Shown here in pieces: positions 9,596 to 20,142 of a DNA stretch of 64,000 nucleotides. This stretch comes from Leishmania infantum JPCM5 (lineage: Eukaryota; Euglenozoa; Kinetoplastea; Trypanosomatida; Trypanosomatidae): positions 62,001-126,000 of the forward strand of contig NC_009410.2 of assembly GCF_000002875.2 (NCBI RefSeq), in the 5' to 3' direction. The position numbers and the translations under genes were made by a program. The notes below the pieces were generated by a model. That model searched no databases. It was not told the origin of the DNA and saw only the letters and a program-made list of their open reading frames with translations. Within the stretch, counting starts at the first letter, position 1; each line of letters starts with the position of its first letter.

Positions 9596-10411
9596 TCAGT
9601 ACTCGGTGCTGCAGTAGTTGATGAGCACGCGCGAGAGGAGCGCCGGCAGACTCGCAATGATCGGGCCGTACTTGCTTGCGTTCTCGTACAGATCGAAGAG
9701 CGGTGCGGCCACAAGCTCCACGCCCTCCTGCACCATGCTGAAGTACACCGTTGGCTCAAGATGTACGAGGTAAATGGCCCGCACTTCCCGCACGCTGCCC
9801 GCGGCGATGTGCGCTGGGACGTACGGGTACATGTGCGGCGTGAAATGCGGTCGATACCAAGTCGCCAACACCTCCCCGACACGAAAGCAACTACCTGCCT
9901 TGGACGCGTTGTGCGTCATGCCCACATCAACGACCGTGTCGGAGTTGCCGGCGCTCGCCACCTCAGCAGCCCCCGCTGGCGCCTTCGCTTCGTTCAGCAA
10001 GTGACGGCCCAGCTTGCGTAGTAGGCAGCTCTCCTCCGCCTCGCCACGGCGACAGCGTCCGCCCGGCAGACGATACGTGGCCTCGGCATTTGTGTTGGAC
10101 GGCGGCACAGTGCGCATGCCGTCCGCGTCGTGAGTCCTCAAGTTGATCTGCTTCATGAGGAGAATATGGGGGTGGCGATGGAGGTGGACGAGGAGCACGC
10201 CCTCCACGGAGTGCACACACGGCTCCTCCTCACATCGCTTCTTCAAGCTCAGCAACTTTTCAATGGCGCTCGGGGGTCGAAATGGCGCGGAGTTGCCGGC
10301 GCCTAGGTTGACCTTGTTTCCCGCAACGCCCGCGTGGCCGTTGGAGACATCAACCGAGGTTTGCGTGTAGTTTTCCAGGGGATAGACATCCAGCTTCGCC
10401 TTGAGCGACAT
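9596..10411 (-). CDS. CFIm25/NUDT21-like cleavage factor subunit (CPSF5)
   Basis: 271-aa Nudix-fold protein that matches the 25-kDa subunit of pre-mRNA cleavage factor Im, which binds UGUA motifs and takes part in mRNA 3'-end formation in the nucleus. Visible matches: VYPLENYTQ near the N-terminus, a Nudix-like LPGGRCRRGE segment that lacks the full catalytic Glu set (the animal protein is also catalytically inactive), WYRPHFTPHMYPYVPAHI, and a C-terminal VAAPLFDLYENASKYGPII followed by SLPALLSRVLINY. Compared with the animal protein there are insertions near residue 23-40 and in the Nudix region. ATG at 10411 is the family start. In trypanosomatids polyadenylation is coupled to trans-splicing of the downstream gene, so this factor is expected to act in that coupled reaction (inference). 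Confidence 0.93.
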   Translation of the reverse strand: MSLKAKLDVYPLENYTQTSVDVSNGHAGVAGNKVNLGAGNSAPFRPPSAIEKLLSLKKRCEEEPCVHSVEGVLLVHLHRHPHILLMKQINLRTHDADGMRTVPPSNTNAEATYRLPGGRCRRGEAEESCLLRKLGRHLLNEAKAPAGAAEVASAGNSDTVVDVGMTHNASKAGSCFRVGEVLATWYRPHFTPHMYPYVPAHIAAGSVREVRAIYLVHLEPTVYFSMVQEGVELVAAPLFDLYENASKYGPIIASLPALLSRVLINYCSTEY

Positions 10412-11179
10412 TGTCGCGCCTGTGCGGCGAGCTCATATGTATGTATAGGTCGGGTGGATGAGAGACACGCAAAGACGTACCAATGGGGAAGGAGGTACAC
10501 GCCAACGCAGATGCAGGGAAGTCACAGCCGCACCGGCCCATCAGTGAAAGGCGCACGTGCATATAGCATGAAGGAGAAGAGGATCACGGGAGACGTGGAG
10601 GAGAACGCGGTAGAGGTCGACGGGCGGGCAGCGCCGCACACTTCGCTTGACAATGGTGTCCGCACCGCATGTGTAGAGCATGACACAGAGTCGCCGCCGT
10701 CGCCTGTCCACTCCACTTGAACGATGGAGAGGAGCTGAGACGAAGAGCGGCATGGCGCCTGTAAGCAGGGAGCGTGCCTGCCACACGAGCACACACACAC
10801 ACACACGGTGAAGCATACAGACATTCACGATCGCCGTCAAAAGGCCAGTACAGCGCTGAAGAGCACGCATGTCCCATGCGGGTAGGTCGAGCTGCGAGGG
10901 GAGGAACAACAAATAGAAGGAGAAAAATAGCGCCCGGGGTGCCACGTGCAACGGCACGACGCTCACACCCGGGGTAAAGGCGAGAGCAGTAGGGAGGTAC
11001 CCTAAGGAAGAGGGAAGGGGAAGGGAGAAAGCGGCAGATGACAGCATGCGCTGCAGCACCGAGGACAGCGGCCCTCCAAAGCAGCGCCATGCTCTCCACA
11101 GCTTGTCCCTGCTCCTTGCGTTCCTCTATTTTGCACCACCATCACTCACACCCTACACGTACCAGCGCTTACTCTGTCT
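10412..11179. other. Intergenic region (UTRs)
   Basis: About 0.77 kb between the aminopeptidase and CFIm25 genes, with a short CA repeat near 10791-10806 and A/G-rich blocks (C/T-rich on the minus strand) around 10890-11035. No gene seen. Confidence 0.6.
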
Positions 11180-13831
11180 TCAAGGGGCTCCCTTGTGCAG
11201 TAGATAGTGGGCAATGCGGGCACCATCGCGAGCGGCCCATGCCGCGTTGCACAGAAGGCCCTCCAAGCCCTGCTCGAAGGACATGCGAGTGCGAGACTGC
11301 ATTTCTTCAGGCAAGCCGTCGAAGAAGCAGCGCAGTGGCGCCACCAGCGCCTCGTCGCTGCTGTGCTCAACCAGCTTCAGCATCCTCGCCAGCAGCACGG
11401 ATGGCGCCTTCTGAGCCAGGCGTCGCCACTTGTCCATCAGCTGCTGAACGAAGATGATCTGCGTCTGTGCGCCCTCCGCCAAGCCGAGCATCACCGTGAA
11501 CATGTCCTGACTGTTCACCGCATCCGAGAGAAGATAGTCCATCAGCTTCGGCACGTCAATGGACGGCTCCGCCACCGCCGCGAGTGCGCCAAGGTACTGC
11601 GCCCGTTCCTCCGCGTATGTGGTTTTGGCGATGAGTTCCTGCACCTCGGCCATCGCCGCCGCGCCGTGGGTGTTGATATGTACAGCGTACACGTAACCAA
11701 GCATGTCCGGCGAAATGGCGCTCGTGGTGCGCTTGTCGTACAGGTCGCGTGCCACCGTCGTGGCCTCGACGTTGCTGCACGAGAGCAGCCGAGAGAAGAT
11801 TAGGAGGCGCGCTTGCTGGGTGCGGTGACCGTCTCCCCGGCGTGGCTGCAAGCCGAGCCGCTGCATCGCCGGGGAGTAGAGACGATTGCAGAAGTCGTTG
11901 AATGCGGCGCGCACCTCCGGTGAGCTGCCGGCGAGGATGCTGCGCAGGTCCTTCTCGAACTGGGCCACCTCGCACCACACCGTATAGTCGTCCTCGCTAT
12001 GGTAATGAGAGAGAAAATCAATGACCTGCACCGTGTCGCAGTAGCCTCCGCGCGCGAAGGCCGCGTAGTCCGCGAGGATGGAGTAGCGGTCCGTGGAATT
12101 GATGACCTTCGCGGTAAGCGGACCCACGAGCCCGCGCAGCATCTCTGCCGTGTACTGAACACGGCAAAAGGCGATCTGGTTCGAGTTCACCTTCACCCAC
12201 ACCGCGCCGTCAATCGAGACGGACATGGTGGGGTCTGCAAGCACGACGGACCGGGTCTTGACCTCCCCACCCGCGGTCCCGTATGTGTAAAAAATGGGAA
12301 TCCTCCACAGTGGAGCGTCGTCGTCTACCGCCACGTCGCTCAGGACGAAGAAGCGCCGCTGCGACAGCGCCAGTTTACCGGTTGCTGCGTCGTGTGCGGC
12401 CAGCACATACGGGTACCCCTGCTCTCTCGTCCAGCTGTGAAGGACCTCTTTTAAATTCGGCGCTGCAGGGCCGGAGAGGGCCTCCCACAGCTGCAGCGAT
12501 GTAGCCGACGCGTAGGCGTAGCGAGAAAGATAGTCGACCAGGCCGCGCTGAAATCCTTTCTCGCCAACGAACTTGGCCGCCATGCGCAGCACCATGGCTC
12601 CCTTGGAGTAGCTGATGGCATCGAAAATGCTGTCCACCTCTCGCACATCCCGCACCGGCAACTCGATGGGGTGCGAGGAGCGCATAGCGTCCAGCTGGAA
12701 CGCCCGGCTTCCCTCGTCGTGCACGAACTGCGTGTCCACCACCCACTCGGGAAAGATCTTGTTCACCGCCCACGTGGCCATGTAGGTGGCGAAGGACTCG
12801 TTCAGCCACAGGTCGGTCCACCAGGCCATAGTCGCCAAGTTGCCGAACCACTGATGGGCCAGCTCATGCGCCACCACCATCGCGACCCGCTCTTTCTGCA
12901 TGGCGCTCGCCTCCTCCGAGGCCAGTAGTGTCTGCTCGCGGAACGTGATGCAGCCCCAGTTCTCCATAGCCCCAAAGGCAAAGTTGGGCAGTGCGATGAG
13001 GTCCAGTTTTGGGAAGACATACGGGAACTGGAAGCACTCCTCGTAGAGCGGCAGCACTTGCGCGGCCACCGTCAGCGCGAATCGCGCCTGCTCAACCTTG
13101 CCGCGTGGGGTGACCGCACGGATGACGACGGAGGAGGGCAATGCCAGTTCGCCACTTTGGCCAACCCCTGCGGCAGCGCTCCGTGGCACCACCACCTCCG
13201 TCGTCTCAAGCTCCCCAATCACCCAGGCGACGACGTAGGTGGACATGACCATGGCAGGGCGGAATTCCCAACGTGCGAAGCCGTCTGGCAGCTGCACCAC
13301 CTTGCGCGGAACGTCGTTGCTCCACACCTGCAGCTTCGCACGGACGGTTATGTCCAGGGCAAATGTTGCTTTCACAGAGGGCTCATCCCAGCAGGGGAAG
13401 ACACGGCGGGCCTCCGCAGGGCACATCTGAGTCGCCCCCACGTACGATGTGGCGCCCTCGTACATGTAGTGGCTGCGGTAGAAAGCGAAGAGATTGTCGC
13501 TGATGGCCGCCGTGTAGCGAAACCGCAGCTGAGCGGCATCAGTGACTGCCCGATCAACCTGCACAGATATGCGCTGATCCTCCGTCGACTCCGTGATGCT
13601 CTGCACAGTCAGCGGAGCATCCTTAACGCCGTCGCCCACGCCGGCGCGCACTGAGACGTCAGAAAACGTTAATCCCACGGCATTCAGCACGAAGGTGCTT
13701 GTGGGCTCATGGATGTGCACGTCGATGGCCACCTCAGCCGAGAAGGTGGCGTTTTCGAGATCTGGAGAGAGGGCGATGTGGTAGTGCGTCGGTCGCACAC
13801 TGCTCGGTAGAACGTGGTGAACAGCGGCCAT
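11180..13831 (-). CDS. M1-family zinc aminopeptidase (puromycin-sensitive-like)
   Basis: 883-aa protein with all the marks of an M1 (gluzincin) aminopeptidase, which removes single residues from peptide N-termini. The exopeptidase motif GAMEN is at 287-291, the zinc motif HELAH at 322-326, and the third zinc ligand Glu at 345 (WLNESF). ISYSKGAMVL further on holds the catalytic Tyr region. The C-terminal half is the helical ERAP1-like domain. No signal peptide or membrane anchor is present from the ATG at 13831 (MAAVHHVLPSSVRPTHY), so a soluble cytosolic enzyme of the puromycin-sensitive type is most likely. The frame runs 67 codons further upstream, but these residues are not family-like and look like translated 5'UTR. 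Confidence 0.95.
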   Translation of the reverse strand: MAAVHHVLPSSVRPTHYHIALSPDLENATFSAEVAIDVHIHEPTSTFVLNAVGLTFSDVSVRAGVGDGVKDAPLTVQSITESTEDQRISVQVDRAVTDAAQLRFRYTAAISDNLFAFYRSHYMYEGATSYVGATQMCPAEARRVFPCWDEPSVKATFALDITVRAKLQVWSNDVPRKVVQLPDGFARWEFRPAMVMSTYVVAWVIGELETTEVVVPRSAAAGVGQSGELALPSSVVIRAVTPRGKVEQARFALTVAAQVLPLYEECFQFPYVFPKLDLIALPNFAFGAMENWGCITFREQTLLASEEASAMQKERVAMVVAHELAHQWFGNLATMAWWTDLWLNESFATYMATWAVNKIFPEWVVDTQFVHDEGSRAFQLDAMRSSHPIELPVRDVREVDSIFDAISYSKGAMVLRMAAKFVGEKGFQRGLVDYLSRYAYASATSLQLWEALSGPAAPNLKEVLHSWTREQGYPYVLAAHDAATGKLALSQRRFFVLSDVAVDDDAPLWRIPIFYTYGTAGGEVKTRSVVLADPTMSVSIDGAVWVKVNSNQIAFCRVQYTAEMLRGLVGPLTAKVINSTDRYSILADYAAFARGGYCDTVQVIDFLSHYHSEDDYTVWCEVAQFEKDLRSILAGSSPEVRAAFNDFCNRLYSPAMQRLGLQPRRGDGHRTQQARLLIFSRLLSCSNVEATTVARDLYDKRTTSAISPDMLGYVYAVHINTHGAAAMAEVQELIAKTTYAEERAQYLGALAAVAEPSIDVPKLMDYLLSDAVNSQDMFTVMLGLAEGAQTQIIFVQQLMDKWRRLAQKAPSVLLARMLKLVEHSSDEALVAPLRCFFDGLPEEMQSRTRMSFEQGLEGLLCNAAWAARDGARIAHYLLHKGAP

Positions 13832-14719
13832 TACAGTCACCGGAAGAACACGGAGGGAGGAGGTGGGGACACAAGGACGCACAAGTTCAAGAGGCACTGC
13901 TGGTGCCTGAAAGGGATCCCTCTCGTGCTTGGGTGTTTGGGGCGATATACACAAGAGGCTGCACTGAGTGAGAGCACAACGAGGCACACACAGAGACACT
14001 GCAGAGAGAGGGATAAGAGAGAGGGGGTCCAACGCGCGGTTGCCTGGGCGCTACCGTGCGGGGGTGGTGGTGGTGGGGCAGGGAGCCTTCTCTGAGGTGC
14101 GGGATCCAACGAAAATGGAAACGGAGAACGTAACGTGAAAGACGAGTCAAAGAGGCGCACACGCAGAGAGAGAAAGAGCCAGGCGTACGCACACGCACAC
14201 GAGTTACACGGAAGGGAAGGCACGAAAGATGGAGACGCAAACTACACGGGAGCATCGCAAGCAAAAGCCCCGACGAAGGCAGGCAGACACGGTGAAGCAG
14301 CGATGGGGGCAGCGACAGGCATAATAGCATCACGCGATCGCACGAGGCGCCGTGACGCACGTTTTCTCCACTTCTCTTGCGCATCACCGAGGACGCTGGC
14401 TGTCGCTCTACTCCGCGGCAGCGGCGGCAGCATCAATGCGCCGCAGGCGTTTTTCCTTCGGGCGTCTGCCCGTCACCGCTCCAACGATGCAGGGAGTAAG
14501 AACTACAGGCACGCGCACACACGCCGACGGCAGCGGCGATGCGCTCCGCAGAGAGAGAGACACACACGCACAAGGAGGCACACATGCGATCTTTCATTTT
14601 GTACTTTTGAGGGAGGTGCCCGAGGACGCAGAAGAGGAAGGCAGAGCACAAGCCAGCAAGCGACAAACATACTTGGAACAGAGACGCGGCCGCTGCCGTC
14701 GTTCTTCGCTCAGGCTCTG
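13832..14719. other. Intergenic region (UTRs)
   Basis: About 0.9 kb with C/T-rich minus-strand stretches at about 14000-14060 and 14120-14180, candidate splice signals for the aminopeptidase gene, followed by the 3'UTR of the ankyrin-6PF2K gene. No gene seen. Confidence 0.6.
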
Positions 14720-16723
14720 TCATGTATACAGTTCCGTGTCACTCCGCAGTATGGCATCAACGGCGTCAGAAAGGTGAATAAGCTCGGCGACACGGTTGAG
14801 GCCGACCATGCGGATCTTTATGACGTGCTCGAACGGGATATCAATCTGGAACGCGTTCTGCGGGGCGACGATGTTGTCGCCGTCCGTCACAAAGTACGAG
14901 TAGAGGCCCTGCAAGAGGTGGAGGTGAGAAGCGACGAGCACGGGGGTGGTGCTGGCTTGGATGTCGTGAATGTGGGGCTCGAGTCGCGAGTTAAAGACTT
15001 GGTGAATGCACTCGCCATTCGGCCACGCTGTGTAGTATGGATCCGCCTTCATGGACTGCAACGTGTTCGGCATGGTTCGCAGGACATCAGACAGCAGTTG
15101 CCCTTCGCAGTCGCCGTGGTTGATGTCGTCCAGGGTAGGAAAGTACAAGACTCGACAGCGCAGAGACGGTTTGCCCTCCTCCTGCCCCGAGGCGGGGTTC
15201 GCAGTTGATTGGCACTTGATGGACTCCTCCGCAAAGTAGTGCACCGTCTGCGTACACCGCTTCGCGCAGCTCGTCATGACGGTCAAGGCCGTCGTTGACG
15301 GAATTTCCTTTTGGAAGTATTCGAAGAGGGCGCGGCTGTAGGCGCGGCCCCGCTCGGTGAGGCGCGAGTTCCCGCCTATGCGGTCGCTCAGCAAGTCCAC
15401 GTACTCACCAGCGCGAGTGAGGTACAAGTTCATGGGGGTTGGACTGAGATTGTGCAGCATGAAGGCGAGGCGACTCGGCATCCAACCAGTGATCATGTTC
15501 AGCGAGTACGTCTGAGTATCCTCAATGCGAATATAGGGCATGTCGCAGTCCGTAAGAGGATTGAGTGTCTTGTACACCGCCTCGTGTTGCTTGATGACCT
15601 CGTAATAGCGGTCCACGAAGTCCTCTGGCGTGTTCGGAAACATCTCCTTGGCGCGCAGGATGTTGCGGTGGATCGTCTCCTTGTTGTTGTTCACCAGCTC
15701 CACAAAGACGACGCGCGTCATGTTGATGAGGCGCGTGTCGCGAATCGCGCGTAGCAGGTACTGCCGTCGTGCATGTGTCGTCTGCGTGCCGTCGAGGATG
15801 GCGACACCGCTGGTCTTGCAGATGTAGGTGGTGAGGTCGTGCGCCAGCTCCTTGGAGATTCGAAACTCAAGCTCGGTCGCGCCGGTCGGCGATGACACGT
15901 CGTCGCCTCTGTCCGCCCGGTCCGTCATGGCCCGCTCAACACGACGGCGGCACGCCTGATGCGAGAAGATCTTGCACGTGAGCCCGTTCCACTGAAAGTA
16001 GCGCCGGATTTGCTCCGCCACATACGTCTTGCCACGCCCGGGAAGCCCGACCATAATGACAATGAGCGACCCGAGCATGGGCTGCGGGACGGCAGAAAAG
16101 TCTGGCTGGTGCATCGACACAGGTGTAGACTCGAAGGAGGGCGGCTTCCCGGTGAAGGAGTCGGGCACGGCGTTGGCCTCCGCGTCGAAGTAGCCAGACA
16201 GCAGCTGCGCGACGTCGCCGAAGCCGTTCTCCTCCGCTACTTCAAGAGGAGTGTTGCCGTCGCGGTCCAGCAGCGACGCATCTGCGCCGAATTCAAGGAG
16301 CACGGTAACCACTGAGAGGCGACCGTTCATGCATGCAATATGCAGCAGTGTACGGCCATCGTAGTCGCGACTGTTGGGATCTGCGCCGCCGGTCAGTAGA
16401 ATTCGGGCACCCACGGCGTCGCCAGAGGCCGCCAGTTGGCACAGCTCCACGGTGAGCATGTGCAGCACAACGGGGTCGATGACGTCTTCGGTGGTGAGGT
16501 TATGCTGCCCAACCGGGTCAGGATCGACGACTTTGCTCTCGCTCGCCTCCAGCGCCTCCAGATGCTTGTCAATGCGCGCGATCTCCTCCTGGATCATGGC
16601 CATGCGGTGAAAGGAAATAGGCTTCAGGCGCCGCTTCCTCGAGGTCTCGGCGCCACCGAAGGGCTGCGGGGCCACCGCCGAACTCGCGGTCGCCACCACC
16701 GGGGGTGGCGACGCCTCGGACAT
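14720..16723 (-). CDS. Ankyrin-repeat 6-phosphofructo-2-kinase/fructose-2,6-bisphosphatase, phosphatase site degenerate
   Basis: 667-aa protein. Residues 90-180 hold about three ankyrin repeats (GRTLLHIACMNGRL, GNTPLEVAEENGFGD). Residues 218-420 are the 6-phosphofructo-2-kinase domain, with P-loop GLPGRGKTY (226-234) and LDGTQTTHARR in place of the usual DATNTTxxRR segment; this half would make fructose 2,6-bisphosphate, in this lineage an activator of pyruvate kinase. Residues 430-620 have the histidine-phosphatase fold (GRxY, TSCAKRCTQT, CEG with Glu540, His600 in VLVASH), but the phosphohistidine motif RHG reads RAG at 437-439. The bisphosphatase half should therefore be inactive. The ATG at 16723 (MSEASPPP) is preferred over the upstream frame extension. 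It is not a peroxisomal (glycosomal) protein by its C-terminus (ELYT). Confidence 0.93.
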   Translation of the reverse strand: MSEASPPPVVATASSAVAPQPFGGAETSRKRRLKPISFHRMAMIQEEIARIDKHLEALEASESKVVDPDPVGQHNLTTEDVIDPVVLHMLTVELCQLAASGDAVGARILLTGGADPNSRDYDGRTLLHIACMNGRLSVVTVLLEFGADASLLDRDGNTPLEVAEENGFGDVAQLLSGYFDAEANAVPDSFTGKPPSFESTPVSMHQPDFSAVPQPMLGSLIVIMVGLPGRGKTYVAEQIRRYFQWNGLTCKIFSHQACRRRVERAMTDRADRGDDVSSPTGATELEFRISKELAHDLTTYICKTSGVAILDGTQTTHARRQYLLRAIRDTRLINMTRVVFVELVNNNKETIHRNILRAKEMFPNTPEDFVDRYYEVIKQHEAVYKTLNPLTDCDMPYIRIEDTQTYSLNMITGWMPSRLAFMLHNLSPTPMNLYLTRAGEYVDLLSDRIGGNSRLTERGRAYSRALFEYFQKEIPSTTALTVMTSCAKRCTQTVHYFAEESIKCQSTANPASGQEEGKPSLRCRVLYFPTLDDINHGDCEGQLLSDVLRTMPNTLQSMKADPYYTAWPNGECIHQVFNSRLEPHIHDIQASTTPVLVASHLHLLQGLYSYFVTDGDNIVAPQNAFQIDIPFEHVIKIRMVGLNRVAELIHLSDAVDAILRSDTELYT

Positions 16724-17541
16724 CGCTATGCACACCTGCACTCGTGTGTCGAGTAAATGTGTATGTGCGCGTGTGTGTCCCAGCCCACCGCTGGAGATGG
16801 CGCAGCGGAGAGCAAGAAAGGAGGTCAAGGAGAGAAGTGAGTGGGGGCGGTCGCAGGGTGTTCTCGCCGTCGTGCCGATGGCGGCGACGACATACGTGTC
16901 GTTGGAACAGAGTGGGCTGTGCAGGAAAGTTTATGGGCTACTGAGGAAAGAGAAGTCATCCACAAACGCGCGTGGCGCTCTGGGAGCCGGAGCGTACCAC
17001 CTCGCTTTTAGAGCGAGACGTAAGCTGCTGCTTCCTTTGAGGGAAGAGGTCGCCGAGGGGAAGTCTCGGGCCGACATGAATAGCGCCATGCGCCGGTGCG
17101 GCGAGAGCGGGTCGTCCTTGCATTGAGGCCGCCACAGTGTTCCCTCACCACTAAGCCAGCCCGCTACGCGTTGGGCACTTTGAAAGCGGTTGAGAATAGC
17201 GTTGATGTTGAAATGCCTCACGTGTGATCGGACGCTGAGGAAAGGCTGGCGCGACTCCACGCCAGCTGTGCGCTGTGCATGCTATGCTGCTGGTAGAGGA
17301 AAGACGATGCATCCCTCCAAACACACTTCCCGCCCAAGGCAAAGCGGGCCGCAAACGGCGTGGCATGCGGGGGACGAAGACTGTCGTCCCCGGTGAATCC
17401 AGCAACACCGACAGCGCGGCATCCTTCGCTCCCCACCCTCACCGCCCTCCACCCAGCCCACCCGCTATGGCCTCTCCTCTCGCATCAGCTCTCCCCTGGT
17501 GGTACGCATACGCTAACAGCACGAAGTAGAGCGCGCGTGCC
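16724..17541. other. Intergenic region (UTRs)
   Basis: About 0.8 kb between FOLD and the ankyrin-6PF2K gene. Mixed-complexity sequence at 16960-17400 with no sustained ORF on the minus strand. No gene or repeat recognised. Confidence 0.55.
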
Positions 17542-18438
17542 CTAGGATACGCCCAACGCGGTCTTGAAGCCCTCGAGAGTGTTCTCGAGAAGCATGGCAA
17601 TCGTCATGGGGCCAACACCACCGGGCACCGGTGAGATCCACGCTGCGCGCTCCGCAGCCTCCTCGAAGCAGACATCACCGACGAGACGATAGCCCTCTTT
17701 CTTCGATGGGTCCGGTACGGGCGTCGTGCCGACATCCACAACGGTGGCCCCCTCCTTGATCCACTCCCCCTTGACGTACCCGGGCTGGCCCATCGCCGCG
17801 ATGACGATGTCGGCGGTGCGCAGGTAATCGATCGTGTCCTCTGTCGATGTGCCCGAGTGAACAATGGTGACAGTGGCGTTTTCCTTCATGAGGAGCGCGG
17901 CAACTGGAGCGCCAACAATGTTGCTGCGGCCCAGCACGACCGCGCGTTTGCCAGCCATCTCGATACCACAGCGCTTCAAGAGCACAATGACGCCCTTCGC
18001 CGTGCAGGGGGTGAAGGGCGGCTCCCTGCCCTTGTAGTGGAGCAGCCCGACGTTGACGGGCAGCAGCGCATCGGCGTCCTTGCGTGGGTGAATCTTCTCA
18101 ATGGTTGTGTTTTCATTGAGATGCTTCGGCAAAGGCAGCTGGACAATGATGCCGTGGCAGTTTGGGTCGTTGTTGAGCTTCTCAACGTTGGCCTCGAGCA
18201 CCTCCTGCGAAATGTCCTCGGGCAGTTCAACGTTGAAGCTGGCCATCCCAACCTCCGCTGCGGCTTTGTGCTTCAGCTGAACGTACTTTTTCGAGTCCAT
18301 ACGCTGCCCCACGATGATGGAGGCGAGCCCTGGCACCCTGCCGCCGTAAAGCTCCCTCAAGGCCGCCACCTTATCCTTCAGCTCACTGCGGATGGCTGCC
18401 GCAATCGCCTTGCCGTCAATGATCTGAGCAGACGGCAT
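17542..18438 (-). CDS. folD: Bifunctional methylenetetrahydrofolate dehydrogenase/cyclohydrolase
   Basis: 298-aa FolD-type enzyme that interconverts 5,10-methylene-THF, 5,10-methenyl-THF and 10-formyl-THF with NADP; known as DHCH1 in Leishmania. Diagnostic segments: YVQLKHKAAAEVGM with the catalytic Tyr/Lys pair, QLPLPKHLNENTTIEKIHP, KDADALLPVNVG, PCTAKGVIVLL, the dinucleotide-binding VVLGRSNIVGAPVAALL, TADIVIAAMGQPG, VVDVGTTPVP and the C-terminal PVPGGVGPMTIAMLLENT. Length is typical. The ATG at 18438 gives MPSAQIIDGKAIA, the usual family N-terminus; the 44 codons upstream are 5'UTR. No targeting sequence is seen, so it is probably cytosolic. The final codons give TALGVS. Confidence 0.96.
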   Translation of the reverse strand: MPSAQIIDGKAIAAAIRSELKDKVAALRELYGGRVPGLASIIVGQRMDSKKYVQLKHKAAAEVGMASFNVELPEDISQEVLEANVEKLNNDPNCHGIIVQLPLPKHLNENTTIEKIHPRKDADALLPVNVGLLHYKGREPPFTPCTAKGVIVLLKRCGIEMAGKRAVVLGRSNIVGAPVAALLMKENATVTIVHSGTSTEDTIDYLRTADIVIAAMGQPGYVKGEWIKEGATVVDVGTTPVPDPSKKEGYRLVGDVCFEEAAERAAWISPVPGGVGPMTIAMLLENTLEGFKTALGVS

Positions 18439-20142
18439 CGTGGCCAGGGAAAACACGGACAGGTACACGCCAAGCTGATGGTTACGATAGAGAAGGCCGT
18501 GGCTACAGGAAGGGGAGTGGGTGTAGGGGGCGGGGGCTGTGGAAGGTCTTTGCTTTCGCCTGGTGTCCACCCAGCCCTGCTGCGTATCGATGCCGGGGCA
18601 GCGTTGCCGCGTAGGCCGTGCCGTGGGAGAGGCCGGTATAGCTGTGCAGACGTGGGTAGGGCAGAGAAGAGGGAGGCGGCACGGATCGGTGCGTTACCGC
18701 ACACTGATGATGAGTCTATGCCGGTGTAAACTTAAAGTGCCACCAAATCGGAGTGATGGCAGTTGCGTGCGACAACGAGAGCAAGGAGCGGCCGGCGCCA
18801 GTCGGTGCGAGTGTGACAAGAAAAGAAGGGCGAAATGCGCGATGTCCTGGTCGGCGTTGCCGATCGTGTGGCGCAGAAGGGTGCAGCCACAGTGGTGGAA
18901 AGGGAGCCGCCGCCGATGAGCATGAGAGCCACCCACGCACGAGCATCCATACGTGCGTCAAGTGGGCGTGTAAGGCGTTGCGGCGTTGAAAACGGGGAAG
19001 GAGAGAGAAGAATGCCGGAACGATAGCAGAAAAAAGAGCTGCGACAACGGAAGCTTCAGCATTCAGAAGGCGCGCGAGCCGCAGCAAGTCGCAGCGATAC
19101 ACACCTACCCCCACACACACACGCCCATCGAATCCGTTTGCGTGCACATACAGCAAGGTATGACGTGACGCAGACCTTACAAGGGGCTTCATCGGTCAAG
19201 ATGTGACCGAAGCTCTCTGTAGCAACTACAAGGAGCAGCTCGCCGTTAGGGATGCACAGTAATGCACGGAAGAAGAGAGGAGAGAGGAAGAAGAGTAGCC
19301 GCGTCGAATCTTGAAGGTATCACACGCACAACCCTCGAAGTCTCCGCGCAAGGCTGACGCCGACCCCCACGTGGGCTGCCTCCTGCTGCATTGCTTTTTC
19401 CGTTCATCTGCCTTTGCGATTCAAAGAAACGCACGCGCTTCTTCACGGCTGCGGCTCGCTCGCGCTCTCACCTCCACCGAGTCCTCCCACTTCGCCATCC
19501 ATATAAGGGCACCACTCGCGTGACCAGTGCGCATCAAGTCAACGTGCGCCTGCGTGTGTGGACAACAACAGCAAAAAAAAAATCAGGAATACGAGAGATC
19601 AAGGCATCCGCGGGAGGGGGTAGGGAGGCGGAGGTCCAAGGCAGCGGCACCATCCCCTGCACAACAAGGGTGGCGCCAAGTGGATCCTAATGAAGATGGC
19701 CCCGCTCCCCTGCATCGCAGCAGAAAGAGAGACGGGTGATGTTCGTGCGACACGCTCAACGGTTGCGGAACAAACAATACTGACGAGAAAGAGAAGTACG
19801 GCACTTTGTTTTCGGGGCGGTGTGCATCTATCCATGCGTGCGTCTATGTATACATGTGCTCATGTGCGCATGTGCGTCTATCCAGGTCGCAACGGCTTCT
19901 CCCTCGTCCCGCCTCCCCCCCCCGCCTTCCTCTCTCTTGGAGATGGTTTACCGGTGGCGTGCATTGGACCGGCATCGCGAGGGGTGAACCGCGTAAAGGG
20001 TGGCATCGGGGGAGTGAGAGGGAAGGGAAGGGAAGAGGGGGTTGATGCGGTGCATCGATGCGGTGGTGGATTCGGAAGGGACGTGGCCACGGCACGAACG
20101 GAGTCGTCATCGCTGTGCAAGTGTGGAAAAGAGGATTCACAG
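18439..20142. other. Long intergenic region (UTRs)
   Basis: About 1.7 kb between the cyclin and FOLD genes, probably mostly the cyclin 3'UTR. It has an A9 run at 19574-19582, C runs near 19913-19922 and G-rich stretches around 20005-20042. Several ORFs of 60-160 codons exist on both strands, but none has a protein-like composition or a good start. No retroposon signature found. Confidence 0.55.

Noticed and set aside
18703..18730. TGATGATGAG, considered as a C/D snoRNA C box
   Set aside because: No D box at proper spacing and no terminal stem.
18716..19192. 158-codon minus-strand ORF in the long cyclin-FOLD intergenic region
   Set aside because: Biased composition, no conserved motif; likely UTR.
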